From NCBI GenBank assembly GCA_004144185.1, contig SEFP01000002.1:186001-250000 (forward strand): a stretch of DNA of 64,000 nt. Reading direction: 5' to 3'. Source of the stretch: Sphingobacteriales bacterium (GTDB lineage: Bacteria > Bacteroidota > Bacteroidia > Chitinophagales > Chitinophagaceae). A model generated the notes under the pieces. That model did no database searches, was not told the origin of the DNA, and was given only the letters and a program-made list of their open reading frames with translations. A program made the translations under genes and the position numbers. Shown in pieces: positions 57,176 to 64,000 of the stretch. Position 1 is the first letter of the stretch. Each line of letters opens with the position of its first letter.

Positions 57176-58054
57176 CTATAACCTTACCTCCAGAATAGCG
57201 CCCCTGCGCGTGCCACCTTCGGTCGAGATGTAAAACCGGCCATCCGGGGTGAAGGCCAGTCCTTCAGGTTGTGGAAAGTCTTTAGTGCCGAGCGGATAGG
57301 AGCGGATCTCAGCACCGGTCGTATCCATGATGTAGAGGATACTTTTGGGACCGTCCAGTACATACAGTTCACCTGTCTTGGGATGCAAGGCAATTTCAGA
57401 GGGTTGCAGCTTATTGGTTTTCTTTTTTCCTTTCTTTCCGGAAGCCGTCGGCTCCGCAACGCTCAGCTGGTACACAGGGCTGGCGTCCATGCGATGGGTG
57501 GTCAGATTGAAGGCAAAAACACTTTTGGTTTCGGTGCTTTCCGGATCTTTTCCTTTGACGGAGATCAGCAAACGCTTATTGACTACGTCATACGTCAGCC
57601 CTTCGGTGTCCTGCTTTTGAGTCAGCGGGGTTGCATATTGCTGTAAAACAGGGTTTCCGGAAGCAAAGTTGCGGACTTCGAACAGCTGCCCGTCTGAGCG
57701 CAGCACCCAGGCCGTTTCATCAATAACGGAAATGCCTTCATAATCGCCTTTTTCGCCGAATGGAATTTGTTTTTCAACCTGCCCGGTGGCGGGATTAAAC
57801 AGGAAGATAATGCCGTCTTCATCCTGGATACAGGCCAGCAGATTCCGGTAGGGAACGATTCCGGAAATCTCGTTCAGGTACGCCGGCAGCATCCACTGGC
57901 GGACAATGGTAACCGTTGTGGGGGCCGTTTCAGAGGTTGTTTGACCGGCCGTGGATGCCATCTCTTTGCTGTGTGCTTTTTTATCGGTACAGGCAGTTAA
58001 CAGCCCTGCACAGGCTAAGGCATAGGGTATGGATTTCCGGATTGCATTGAACAT
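57176..58054 (-). CDS. SdiA-regulated-family-like beta-propeller lipoprotein
   Basis: A 292-residue predicted lipoprotein. The signal ends LLTAC (Cys near residue 22), then a flexible Ser/Thr-rich linker and propeller blades: LNEISGIVPYRNLLACIQDEDGIIFLFN, GDYEGISVIDETAWVLRSDG, DTEGLTYDVVNKRLLISVKG, QPSEIALHPKTGELYVLDGP and QPEGLAFTPDGRFYISTEGG. This is the SdiA-regulated (YjiK-like) architecture, whose function is not well defined. It contains a KKGKKK insertion between blades. The start codon lies 110 bases from the divergent SDR gene. Confidence 0.82.
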   Translation of the reverse strand: MFNAIRKSIPYALACAGLLTACTDKKAHSKEMASTAGQTTSETAPTTVTIVRQWMLPAYLNEISGIVPYRNLLACIQDEDGIIFLFNPATGQVEKQIPFGEKGDYEGISVIDETAWVLRSDGQLFEVRNFASGNPVLQQYATPLTQKQDTEGLTYDVVNKRLLISVKGKDPESTETKSVFAFNLTTHRMDASPVYQLSVAEPTASGKKGKKKTNKLQPSEIALHPKTGELYVLDGPKSILYIMDTTGAEIRSYPLGTKDFPQPEGLAFTPDGRFYISTEGGTRRGAILEVRL

Positions 58055-58165
58055 AGGACCTACTTTTTAAGGATGCTAAAAAGGCCAGGAAGCCTCAAAA
58101 TCCATACCGGTGCAAGTGGAATGATTTTGGAACCACTGGCTTTACCAAAACCTTACTCTTTTATT

Positions 58166-58963
58166 ATGAACAATGCTGATAAACACGTACTGCTAACTGG
58201 TGGTACCAGTGGCATCGGGCACGAACTGGCCAAACTGTTTGCCAAAGACGGTTACCAACTCACGATTGTCGCCCGCACCGAATCCGACCTGATCCGCGTA
58301 GCCGATGAACTGAAAGCCCTCGGCGCCGCCGGTGTCACACCGATTGCGCAGGATCTGATGACGCCCGAAGGACCCTTCAAACTTTGCCAGGAAGTGACCC
58401 GGCCGGTCGATATTTTAGTGAACGATGCCGGTCAGGGTGCCTGGGGCGAATTTCTGGATATTGATATTCAGCGCGAGTTGGGCATTATTCGCCTCAATAT
58501 TGATGCGTATGTCATTCTCACCAAACACTTTCTGAATGAGATGGTAACCCGCGGTTCCGGAAAAGTGTTGAACGTAGCCTCTATTGCCGGTAAAGTACCC
58601 GGACCGCTGCAGGCCGTTTACCATGCTACCAAAGCTTTTATCTTATCCTGGAGCGAAGCCGTCAAGTTTGAAATCCGGGATGTCAAAGGGGTAACGATCA
58701 CCGATCTGATGCCGGGTGCTACCGACACCGATTTCTTCCACAAAGCCGGCATGGAGCAGGCTGTTGTCGTGCAGGAAGACAAGCTGGCTCCGGCGGCTGA
58801 CGTAGCCAAAGACGGTTATGAAGCGTTGATGAAAGGGGAAGACCGGGTCATCAGTGGCTTTATGAACAAAGTCAACATTACCATGAGCAATGTAATGCCC
58901 GACTCCGTAGCCGCTGCCCAGACGTATAAAGACAACAAACCGGCAGACGAAACAAAATCCTAA
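58166..58963 (+). CDS. Short-chain dehydrogenase/reductase (SDR)
   Basis: A 265-residue NAD(P)-dependent oxidoreductase of the classical SDR type. The cofactor motif is TGGTSGIG (residues 11-18), followed by NDAG (usually NNAG), Ser139, Tyr152 and Lys156 (YHATK), which form the catalytic set. The substrate is unknown; the ARTESDLIRVADEL pattern suggests NADP(H) preference through the Arg. The first Met of the frame, 93 bases upstream, lies before any SDR homology, so 58166 was used. Confidence 0.92.
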   Translation: MNNADKHVLLTGGTSGIGHELAKLFAKDGYQLTIVARTESDLIRVADELKALGAAGVTPIAQDLMTPEGPFKLCQEVTRPVDILVNDAGQGAWGEFLDIDIQRELGIIRLNIDAYVILTKHFLNEMVTRGSGKVLNVASIAGKVPGPLQAVYHATKAFILSWSEAVKFEIRDVKGVTITDLMPGATDTDFFHKAGMEQAVVVQEDKLAPAADVAKDGYEALMKGEDRVISGFMNKVNITMSNVMPDSVAAAQTYKDNKPADETKS

Positions 58964-59040
58964 AACGAGTTGGTTTCACAGCATCCTACTGGCTGCTGGA
59001 ACAACTTTTGCCTAATTAGTAGCCTAAACCTACCCTTATC

Positions 59041-59244
59041 ATGGACAGCAACAACAAGCAACAGCACACCGATCTGAACCAGCATGCGGCCAATAAGATT
59101 CCGCACAATGCACAGGAAAACAAGATCCCTGCAGATCCATTCCGGAATGAAGACCAGGAGGATGCATCAGCCGACGGACGCCAACCAGGCACAACTGCCA
59201 GCACTCAGCATGGCCAGGGTACGAACCCGGACAAAGGCGTGTAG
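59041..59244 (+). CDS. Small hydrophilic, probably disordered protein
   Basis: A 67-residue protein rich in Asn, Gln, Asp, His and Gly with almost no hydrophobic residues, so likely disordered. The composition (short Q/N-rich stretches, DPFRNEDQEDASADG) is like small stress-related proteins, but no family was recognised. A TTCCGGAA (59140-59147) lies inside it. It starts 77 bases after the SDR gene with an AACTTTTG (near-TAnnTTTG) element about 30 bases upstream. Confidence 0.6.
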   Translation: MDSNNKQQHTDLNQHAANKIPHNAQENKIPADPFRNEDQEDASADGRQPGTTASTQHGQGTNPDKGV

Positions 59245-59287
59245 TCCCACGCCTTTCATTTAACGCCCCTATTAAATCCCTATCCCT

Positions 59288-59512
59288 ATGAATCTCACTC
59301 CAGAACAAGCGGCCGACAGCAATCTGAACCCGCAGAATATTGACCAGAAATTACAGGAAGACCAGCAGCAAAAAACCGCCGCTGACTTTGAACAGACCGT
59401 TCGTGACGCAGAAGCCGAAACCGGTAGCCGCGAACCCGGCGAATCACTGGGTAACAACAGCAACCAGAACAATAACGGCCGTGGCGGCGCCCAGCGCGGT
59501 GGTGGTCACTAA
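59288..59512 (+). CDS. Second small hydrophilic, probably disordered protein
   Basis: A 74-residue acidic protein with a helical start (MNLTPEQAADSNLNPQNIDQKLQEDQQQKTAADFEQTVRDAEAE) and a Gly/Asn/Arg-rich tail (NNSNQNNNGRGGAQRGGGH). No family was recognised. It follows the 59041 gene by 43 bases, so it may be co-transcribed with it. A strong terminator follows. Confidence 0.6.
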   Translation: MNLTPEQAADSNLNPQNIDQKLQEDQQQKTAADFEQTVRDAEAETGSREPGESLGNNSNQNNNGRGGAQRGGGH

Positions 59513-59533
59513 GTCTTTCTGACCTTCTCTACA

Positions 59534-59567
59534 AAAAGCCCTTTGTCCAAACAGACAAAGGGCTTTT
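59534..59567. terminator. Terminator after the small hydrophilic genes
   Basis: A 14-bp stem (59534-59547 with 59554-59567) with a 6-base loop, flanked by A and T runs, also suited to the converging pirin gene. A TTCCGGAA follows at 59581-59588. Confidence 0.9.
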
Positions 59568-59589
59568 CATTGTAATTAAGTTCCGGAAT

Positions 59590-60315
59590 TTATTCAAAGC
59601 CCATAGGCACTTCCATCAACAGCACACGGGCATCGGCCTGGCAGATCATCTCAAACGATTCTACACTCCAGATACCAAAGCCATCGCGCTCCGTAAGCAC
59701 TTGGCCTTCTATTTCAATACTTCCGGAAATCACGAATACATATACGCCATTCGCTTCTTCGTGCAGCTCATACGTGGCACGACCCCCCGCTTTCAGGTTG
59801 GCCAGATGGAACCAGGCATTCTGATGAATCCAGCCACCGGCATCCTGTGGATTGGGTGAAACGATCTGCTGAAATACCTGCCCGTCCTGCTGTACCACCG
59901 GAATCGTCTGGTACCGGGGTTCCACATTGCGGCGGTTTGGAAACACCCAGATCTGAAGCAGGTTTACAGCTTCTTCGTGGGAGGGGTTAAACTCGCTGTG
60001 TTCGATGCCGGTACCGGCGCTCATAATCTGGATTTCGCCGGCATGGATGGTTTCACCGTTGCCCAGGCTGTCTTTATGCGCCAGTTGGCCCCGCAGCGGA
60101 ATGGTGATGATTTCCATATTGTCGTGCGGATGCTTGGAGAAGCCGGCACCAGGCGCTACGATATCATCGTTGAGCACCCGCAGCACCCCAAAGTGCATGC
60201 GTTCAGACTCGTGATACTGACCAAATGAAAAGGTATGTTTGGCCTGAAGCCAGCCATGATCGGCCGCACCACGCGATCCTGCCGGATGGTACACAGAAGA
60301 AGCAGTAGAAGTCAT
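59590..60315 (-). CDS. Pirin family protein (YhhW-like)
   Basis: A 241-residue bicupin protein. The N-terminal cupin carries the metal-ligand pattern HPHDNMEIITIPLRG and later H-E (GTGIEHSEFN), as in quercetinase-like YhhW, and the VWVFPNRRNVEPRYQT segment is typical of the pirin family. Possible roles are flavonoid dioxygenase or a redox regulator; the natural substrate is unknown. The 203-base upstream gap (60316-60518) holds two TTCCGGAA octamers and the terminator of the neighbouring gene. Confidence 0.9.
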   Translation of the reverse strand: MTSTASSVYHPAGSRGAADHGWLQAKHTFSFGQYHESERMHFGVLRVLNDDIVAPGAGFSKHPHDNMEIITIPLRGQLAHKDSLGNGETIHAGEIQIMSAGTGIEHSEFNPSHEEAVNLLQIWVFPNRRNVEPRYQTIPVVQQDGQVFQQIVSPNPQDAGGWIHQNAWFHLANLKAGGRATYELHEEANGVYVFVISGSIEIEGQVLTERDGFGIWSVESFEMICQADARVLLMEVPMGFE

Positions 60316-60453
60316 TGATTAGTGTTGAAAGAAGGTGTAAGCAGAAGCTGCAAAAGGGGTAGCCGTACCGGTTTTCTTTAAAACGGAGGCAACGCTTTTT
60401 CCGGAACTGCTTTTAAGTTGTTTCTTATAGGATCAAAAGGCTCAACAAAAAAG

Positions 60454-60481
60454 CAGGCCTGCAAAATAGTTTGCAGGCCTG
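60454..60481 (-). terminator. Terminator of the first DUF2382 gene
   Basis: A perfect 12-bp stem (CAGGCCTGCAAA at 60454-60465 with 60470-60481) and a 4-base loop, followed on the minus strand by T-rich sequence (complement of 60447-60453). Confidence 0.88.
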
Positions 60482-60518
60482 ACTTTAAAAAACCGGACGT
60501 TGTAAAATTCCGGAAAAT

Positions 60519-61532
60519 TTACAGTGCCGACTCATTGCCGGTTGTGTTGGTACGGTTGATGGTTTCCGTACCTGGAATTTGCTCTACGTCTACTTCGGTT
60601 TTGCGTACGGTGTCGCGGATGGTTTCCTGGCGCTCGGTTACTTCTTTGCCCAGGCTTACTTCCTCCACTACGCGGGCTTCTTTGCTTACTACAGGCACTT
60701 CGGCGGTTTCGCGAAGCTCCACAGTACCTTCTTTAAAGGTAGTGAAATCAGCTTCTGTAGCCGGGCGGTCTACCGGCGTACGATTTACAAATACATGCTC
60801 TTCGCGCAGGCGCAGGCTTTCTTCTACCGGTTGGCTTACCACGCGGGCGCGCAGCCGTGCACCGCCGGTTTCCACCTCACGCTTGCCTACATTCAGGTTT
60901 TCTTCGACCACTTTCAGGGTTTCGCCTGTGTCAGCAGTCCGGTTCATATCAGCAGCTGTTGCAGTACCGGCAACCGACTGGCGGCTGGTACCGGTATCGC
61001 CATAGCTGGTAGCACGGTCTTCTACGTCGATAGCACCACAGTCATCCATGATATCGGCAGCCTGCTCCGCACGGGCTTCGCTGTCGGCATGAACCGTAAC
61101 GATAGAGTTAGAGCTGGACGCTACATGCGTATAGCGCTCGGCCGTGCTGTCATCATCGGTAAACAGATTCTTGAAGAAGCGACCGATAGAGGATGCACCC
61201 CGATCAACGGCGTCAGCAGCGCCTTCTGCCATGGTTCCGGAACTGTTGATATGGGCATCCGTACCGCCAACAGGTTGTCCGGAATCAGATACGCCGGATA
61301 CCGCACGACCAGCAGCACGGTCTACAGCATCCGCTGCACCTTCTACCATCGTTCCGGACGTATTGGTGTAGGCATCAGCGCCACCAGGAGCGATGCCAGA
61401 AGTAGTAGCGCCAGCACTGCGGGATGCATGATCAATCGCATCAGCGGAAAAGCCAGCAGCCTGCAGTTCGCCTACGGCTTTGCGGGCATCATCTGCCGAA
61501 TCGAATACGCCTACAACAGTTGTTGTGTTCAT
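60519..61532 (-). CDS. YsnF/AvaK-type DUF2382 stress protein with an N-terminal GSP17M-like domain
   Basis: A 337-residue soluble protein. The N-terminal VGVFDSADDARKAVGELQAAGFSADAIDHASR resembles the general-stress-protein 17M fold, and is followed by an Asp/Ser/Gly-rich middle. The C-terminal DUF2382 domain (about residues 205-320) carries the repeated VEENLNVGKREVETGGARLRARVVSQPVEESLRLREEHVFVNR pattern. Such proteins accumulate under desiccation, salt or general stress in other bacteria; their action is unknown. It lies 57 bases downstream of another DUF2382 gene on the same strand, so the two form a likely operon. Confidence 0.87.
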   Translation of the reverse strand: MNTTTVVGVFDSADDARKAVGELQAAGFSADAIDHASRSAGATTSGIAPGGADAYTNTSGTMVEGAADAVDRAAGRAVSGVSDSGQPVGGTDAHINSSGTMAEGAADAVDRGASSIGRFFKNLFTDDDSTAERYTHVASSSNSIVTVHADSEARAEQAADIMDDCGAIDVEDRATSYGDTGTSRQSVAGTATAADMNRTADTGETLKVVEENLNVGKREVETGGARLRARVVSQPVEESLRLREEHVFVNRTPVDRPATEADFTTFKEGTVELRETAEVPVVSKEARVVEEVSLGKEVTERQETIRDTVRKTEVDVEQIPGTETINRTNTTGNESAL

Positions 61533-61589
61533 GAGTGAAGGGGTTGAGGGGGTTTGGGGGGAATTAAATAGGGATTTACTAAATAGGGA

Positions 61590-62075
61590 TTATAATTTCT
61601 GGCCCGTGGTGTCCGGTTGTTCCGGAAGCGTTTCGCGCACAATGTCAATGTGCTCTTTACGAAGGGTCACGGGAACGGCTTCCTGGGTTTGCACCTTGCG
61701 GCGGGTAATGCGAACTTCTTCTGTCAGCATCAGCTTTTTCTCTACTACAGCAACTTCCTTCACCACCGGAATAATCATGGTATCGCCTTCGTAGCGGATA
61801 ACCGGCGGAGCGTCTACCATCCGGTTTATCGGAACGCGCTCTACATCCGTTTCGTCATGCGTGCTGACCACATCAATCGTTTCCGGATGGTCGTCTACCG
61901 TTTTGGTAATCAGCACCCGACCTTTCTCTACCATCTTGGCTGATACCGTAGCCTGTTCTTCTATAACAGGAATCGTCGGCGTAGATGCAGGCACACCCGT
62001 GGTTCCGGAAACAATATGCGCGCTTTCGCCTGGGCGGAAGCTGTCCGGAAATAAAGGCTGCTCTTGGTCGGTCAT
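61590..62075 (-). CDS. DUF2382 domain protein, stress-associated
   Basis: A 161-residue protein. The start was set at MTDQEQPLF; 28 residues upstream of it lack domain character. The C-terminal half is one DUF2382 domain (EEQATVSAKMVEKGRVLITKTVDDHPETIDV...MIIPVVKEVAVVEKKLMLTEEVRITRRK). Together with the 60519 gene it makes a DUF2382 pair, common in Bacteroidota. It is divergent from the radical SAM gene, with 137 bases between. Confidence 0.84.
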   Translation of the reverse strand: MTDQEQPLFPDSFRPGESAHIVSGTTGVPASTPTIPVIEEQATVSAKMVEKGRVLITKTVDDHPETIDVVSTHDETDVERVPINRMVDAPPVIRYEGDTMIIPVVKEVAVVEKKLMLTEEVRITRRKVQTQEAVPVTLRKEHIDIVRETLPEQPDTTGQKL

Positions 62076-62212
62076 CTCAGAATAATAGCAATCGGGGTTA
62101 AGGTCGATTGCCACTGTTTTTAAAAGACCATACCACTGGCTACCATTCCCCGTTGCCATTTAGAAAGAAGTACCTTTACAGCTGCGCCGGCTTTTGCCTG
62201 CGCCCTGCTATT

Positions 62213-64000
62213 GTGAGTTTGCCCATCCTGCTGATTACGCCGCCGTTTACGCAGCTCAACACCCCATATCCGGCAACGGCCTATCTGAAAGGATTTCTAC
62301 AATCGCGCGGCATTGCCGCTGCACAGGCGGATCTGGGACTGGAGGTACTGCTGCAACTTTTTTCCGAAACAGGCCTGGAACAAGCATTTCAGCAAGCCGC
62401 TGCTTATCCGGAACCGTCGCCGAACGCACTCCGGATGCTGGCCTTAAAAGGACATTACCTGCGCACCATCGAACCTGTTGTCCGGTTTTTGCAGGGCAAA
62501 GACCCGACGCTGTCCCGCAATATCCTCACCCGCCGGTTTCTGCCCGAAGGCAGCCGGTTTGATACGCTTCCGGATCTGGAAGCAGCCTTTGGCGACATGG
62601 GCATTGCCGATGCCGCCAAGTATCTGGCTACCCTATACCTGGAAGATCTGAGCGATCTCATCACCGAAACAGTCGATCCGCAGTTCGGATTTTCGCGCTA
62701 TGCCGAACGACTGTCGCGCACGGCTCCAACCTACGACCCGCTGTACGAAGCACTGGCGCAGCCGCCGAGCTTTATCGATCTGCTGACCATCCAGCAACTG
62801 GGCAATCTGATTGAGCAGCACCAGCCTTGTCTGGTAGCCTTGTCGGTGCCGTTTCCGGGCAACCTGTTTTCAGCGCTGCGGTGTGGCCAATGGCTCCGGA
62901 AACAATACCCGCAGATCAAAACCGTAATGGGCGGCGGTTACCCTAACACCGAACTGCGCAGTCTGAAAGATCCGCGCATCTTCGAAGTGCTCGATTTCAT
63001 CTGTCTCGACGACGGCGAAGCCCCGCTGGAAGCACTCTACGCCTATGTTTCCGGAACGAACCCGGATGCCGGTTCGCTGAAGCGGACGTATACGTTGCGG
63101 GAAGGCGAAGTGCAGTTTATCGACAGCAACGCGTGCAGCGATTATGCGATGGCTACGACCGGTACGCCCGACTATACCGGACTGCCGCTGGATCAGTATA
63201 TCTCCGTGATTGAGGTGACCAATCCGATGCACTCGCTCTGGAGTGATGGCCGCTGGAATAAGCTGACGATGGCACATGGCTGCTACTGGGGCAAGTGTAC
63301 CTTCTGCGATACCACCCTGCCCTATATCTCCGATTATGAACCGCTGACGGCCGGGCTGCTGGCCGACCGGATGGAAACCATTATTGCACAAACCGGAAAC
63401 ACCGGGTTTCATTTTGTAGATGAGGCGGCCCCGCCGGCGCTGATGCGCAACCTGGCGCTGGAGATTATCCGGCGCGGACTGGTGGTGAGCTGGTGGGCCA
63501 ATATCCGGTTTGAGAAAAGCTTTACGCCCGATCTGTGCCTGCTGCTGCGCGAAGCGGGTTGTATTGCCGTTAGCGGTGGATTGGAAGTGGCGAGCGACCG
63601 GCTGCTGAAGCTGATCGACAAAGGCGTAACGGTGGCACAGGTGGCGCGGGTGAACAAAGCCTTTACCGATGCCGGCATTCTGGTGCATGCCTACCTGATG
63701 TACGGTTTTCCGACGCAGACCGCCGTGGAAACTGTTGACTCGATGGAAATGGTGCGCCAGTTGTTTGCAGCCGGTGTACTCAAATCCGCCTTCTGGCATC
63801 GCTTCGCTTTGACGGCCCACAGTCCGGTCGGGAAGAATCCGGATGCCTATGGCGTTCGGATGATGCAGGCCGAAGGGACGTTTGCCAACAATGACATTGC
63901 CTACGAAGAAGCTGTCGACACCGATCATGATGCCTTTGGCTACGGACTCAAGAAGTCACTGTTCAATTATATGCACGGCATCGGGTTGCAGGATCCGTTG
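62213..64000 (+). CDS. B12-binding-type radical SAM protein, 3' end outside the window
   Basis: Partial: 596 codons without a stop, running off the window end. It begins at GTG (62213) with LPILLITPPFTQLNTPYPATAYL, typical of the N-terminal B12-binding-like fold in this radical SAM class, followed by VALSVPFPGNLFSAL...KTVMGGGYPN. The radical SAM core carries the cluster motif CYWGKCTFC, with Cys at residues 357, 362 and 365, i.e. CX4CX2C instead of the classical CX3CX2C. The later MYGFPTQTAVETVDSMEMV fits the HemN-like core. The substrate is unknown; methylthio-, methyl- or glycan-modifying roles are all possible. The short gap to the DUF2382 gene shows no clear promoter. Confidence 0.85.
   Translation, partial: MSLPILLITPPFTQLNTPYPATAYLKGFLQSRGIAAAQADLGLEVLLQLFSETGLEQAFQQAAAYPEPSPNALRMLALKGHYLRTIEPVVRFLQGKDPTLSRNILTRRFLPEGSRFDTLPDLEAAFGDMGIADAAKYLATLYLEDLSDLITETVDPQFGFSRYAERLSRTAPTYDPLYEALAQPPSFIDLLTIQQLGNLIEQHQPCLVALSVPFPGNLFSALRCGQWLRKQYPQIKTVMGGGYPNTELRSLKDPRIFEVLDFICLDDGEAPLEALYAYVSGTNPDAGSLKRTYTLREGEVQFIDSNACSDYAMATTGTPDYTGLPLDQYISVIEVTNPMHSLWSDGRWNKLTMAHGCYWGKCTFCDTTLPYISDYEPLTAGLLADRMETIIAQTGNTGFHFVDEAAPPALMRNLALEIIRRGLVVSWWANIRFEKSFTPDLCLLLREAGCIAVSGGLEVASDRLLKLIDKGVTVAQVARVNKAFTDAGILVHAYLMYGFPTQTAVETVDSMEMVRQLFAAGVLKSAFWHRFALTAHSPVGKNPDAYGVRMMQAEGTFANNDIAYEEAVDTDHDAFGYGLKKSLFNYMHGIGLQDPL

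Overview
The window reads as a chromosome segment of a member of the Bacteroidota (moderate GC, roughly 50-55% by eye). The evidence is three proteins with type IX secretion (T9SS) type A C-terminal sorting domains, the gliding lipoprotein GldD, an S46 dipeptidyl-peptidase, a TPR histidine kinase next to a LytTR regulator, DUF3467, and recurring Bacteroidota-type -7 elements (TAnnTTTG) 20-50 bases upstream of genes in place of obvious Shine-Dalgarno boxes. A Cytophagales- or Chitinophagales-like lineage is plausible, but the genus cannot be told from the sequence.

Layout. 0.2-7.2 kb (minus strand): S46 peptidase, LptC, an outer-membrane barrel, type III pantothenate kinase, a Lon-N domain protein and an O-antigen ligase. 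7.2-12 kb (plus): MeaB GTPase, then heparinase II/III-like protein, UDP-GlcNAc 2-epimerase and a WecA/MraY-like transferase, a small surface-polysaccharide set. 12-15 kb: GMP synthase, DUF3467 protein, GldD and tRNA-Arg(CCT). 15-26 kb: an AsmA-like membrane-anchored protein and a 2,869-residue five-module beta-helix T9SS protein. 26-29.5 kb: TPR kinase and LytTR regulator, convergent, plus a small lipoprotein. 29.5-37.7 kb: pyruvate:quinone oxidoreductase, Mrp ATPase, a TetR regulator with two matching operators and its three-gene membrane/rhodanese operon, then KatG. 37.7-56 kb is an accessory-looking island: surface proteins with tandem repeats, two GIY-YIG nuclease genes embedded in about ten copies of a long hairpin-forming repeat, a 21-bp phased repeat array, and several large secreted proteins. 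56-64 kb returns to ordinary genes: M48 protease, SdiA-regulated-like lipoprotein, SDR, small disordered proteins, pirin, two DUF2382 stress proteins and the start of a B12-binding-type radical SAM protein.

Three DNA-level patterns stand out. (1) The octamer palindrome TTCCGGAA occurs at least 66 times (about one expected by chance), in all reading frames and between genes, but is nearly absent from the beta-helix gene and from most of the 38-54 kb island. (2) A ten-base motif, GAGTGCGAA(C/A), occurs mostly as pairs 12, 18 or 21 bp apart upstream of the island's surface-protein operons and of both GIY-YIG genes; it looks like the operator of an undescribed regulon, possibly LytTR-controlled. 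(3) The GIY-YIG genes alternate with hairpin repeats in a 3-gene-3-gene-4 arrangement, suggesting a nuclease-associated repeat family; one nuclease copy has lost its predicted catalytic arginine.

All calls come from reading the sequence; no database search was run. Repeat counts were made by eye and are minimum values.
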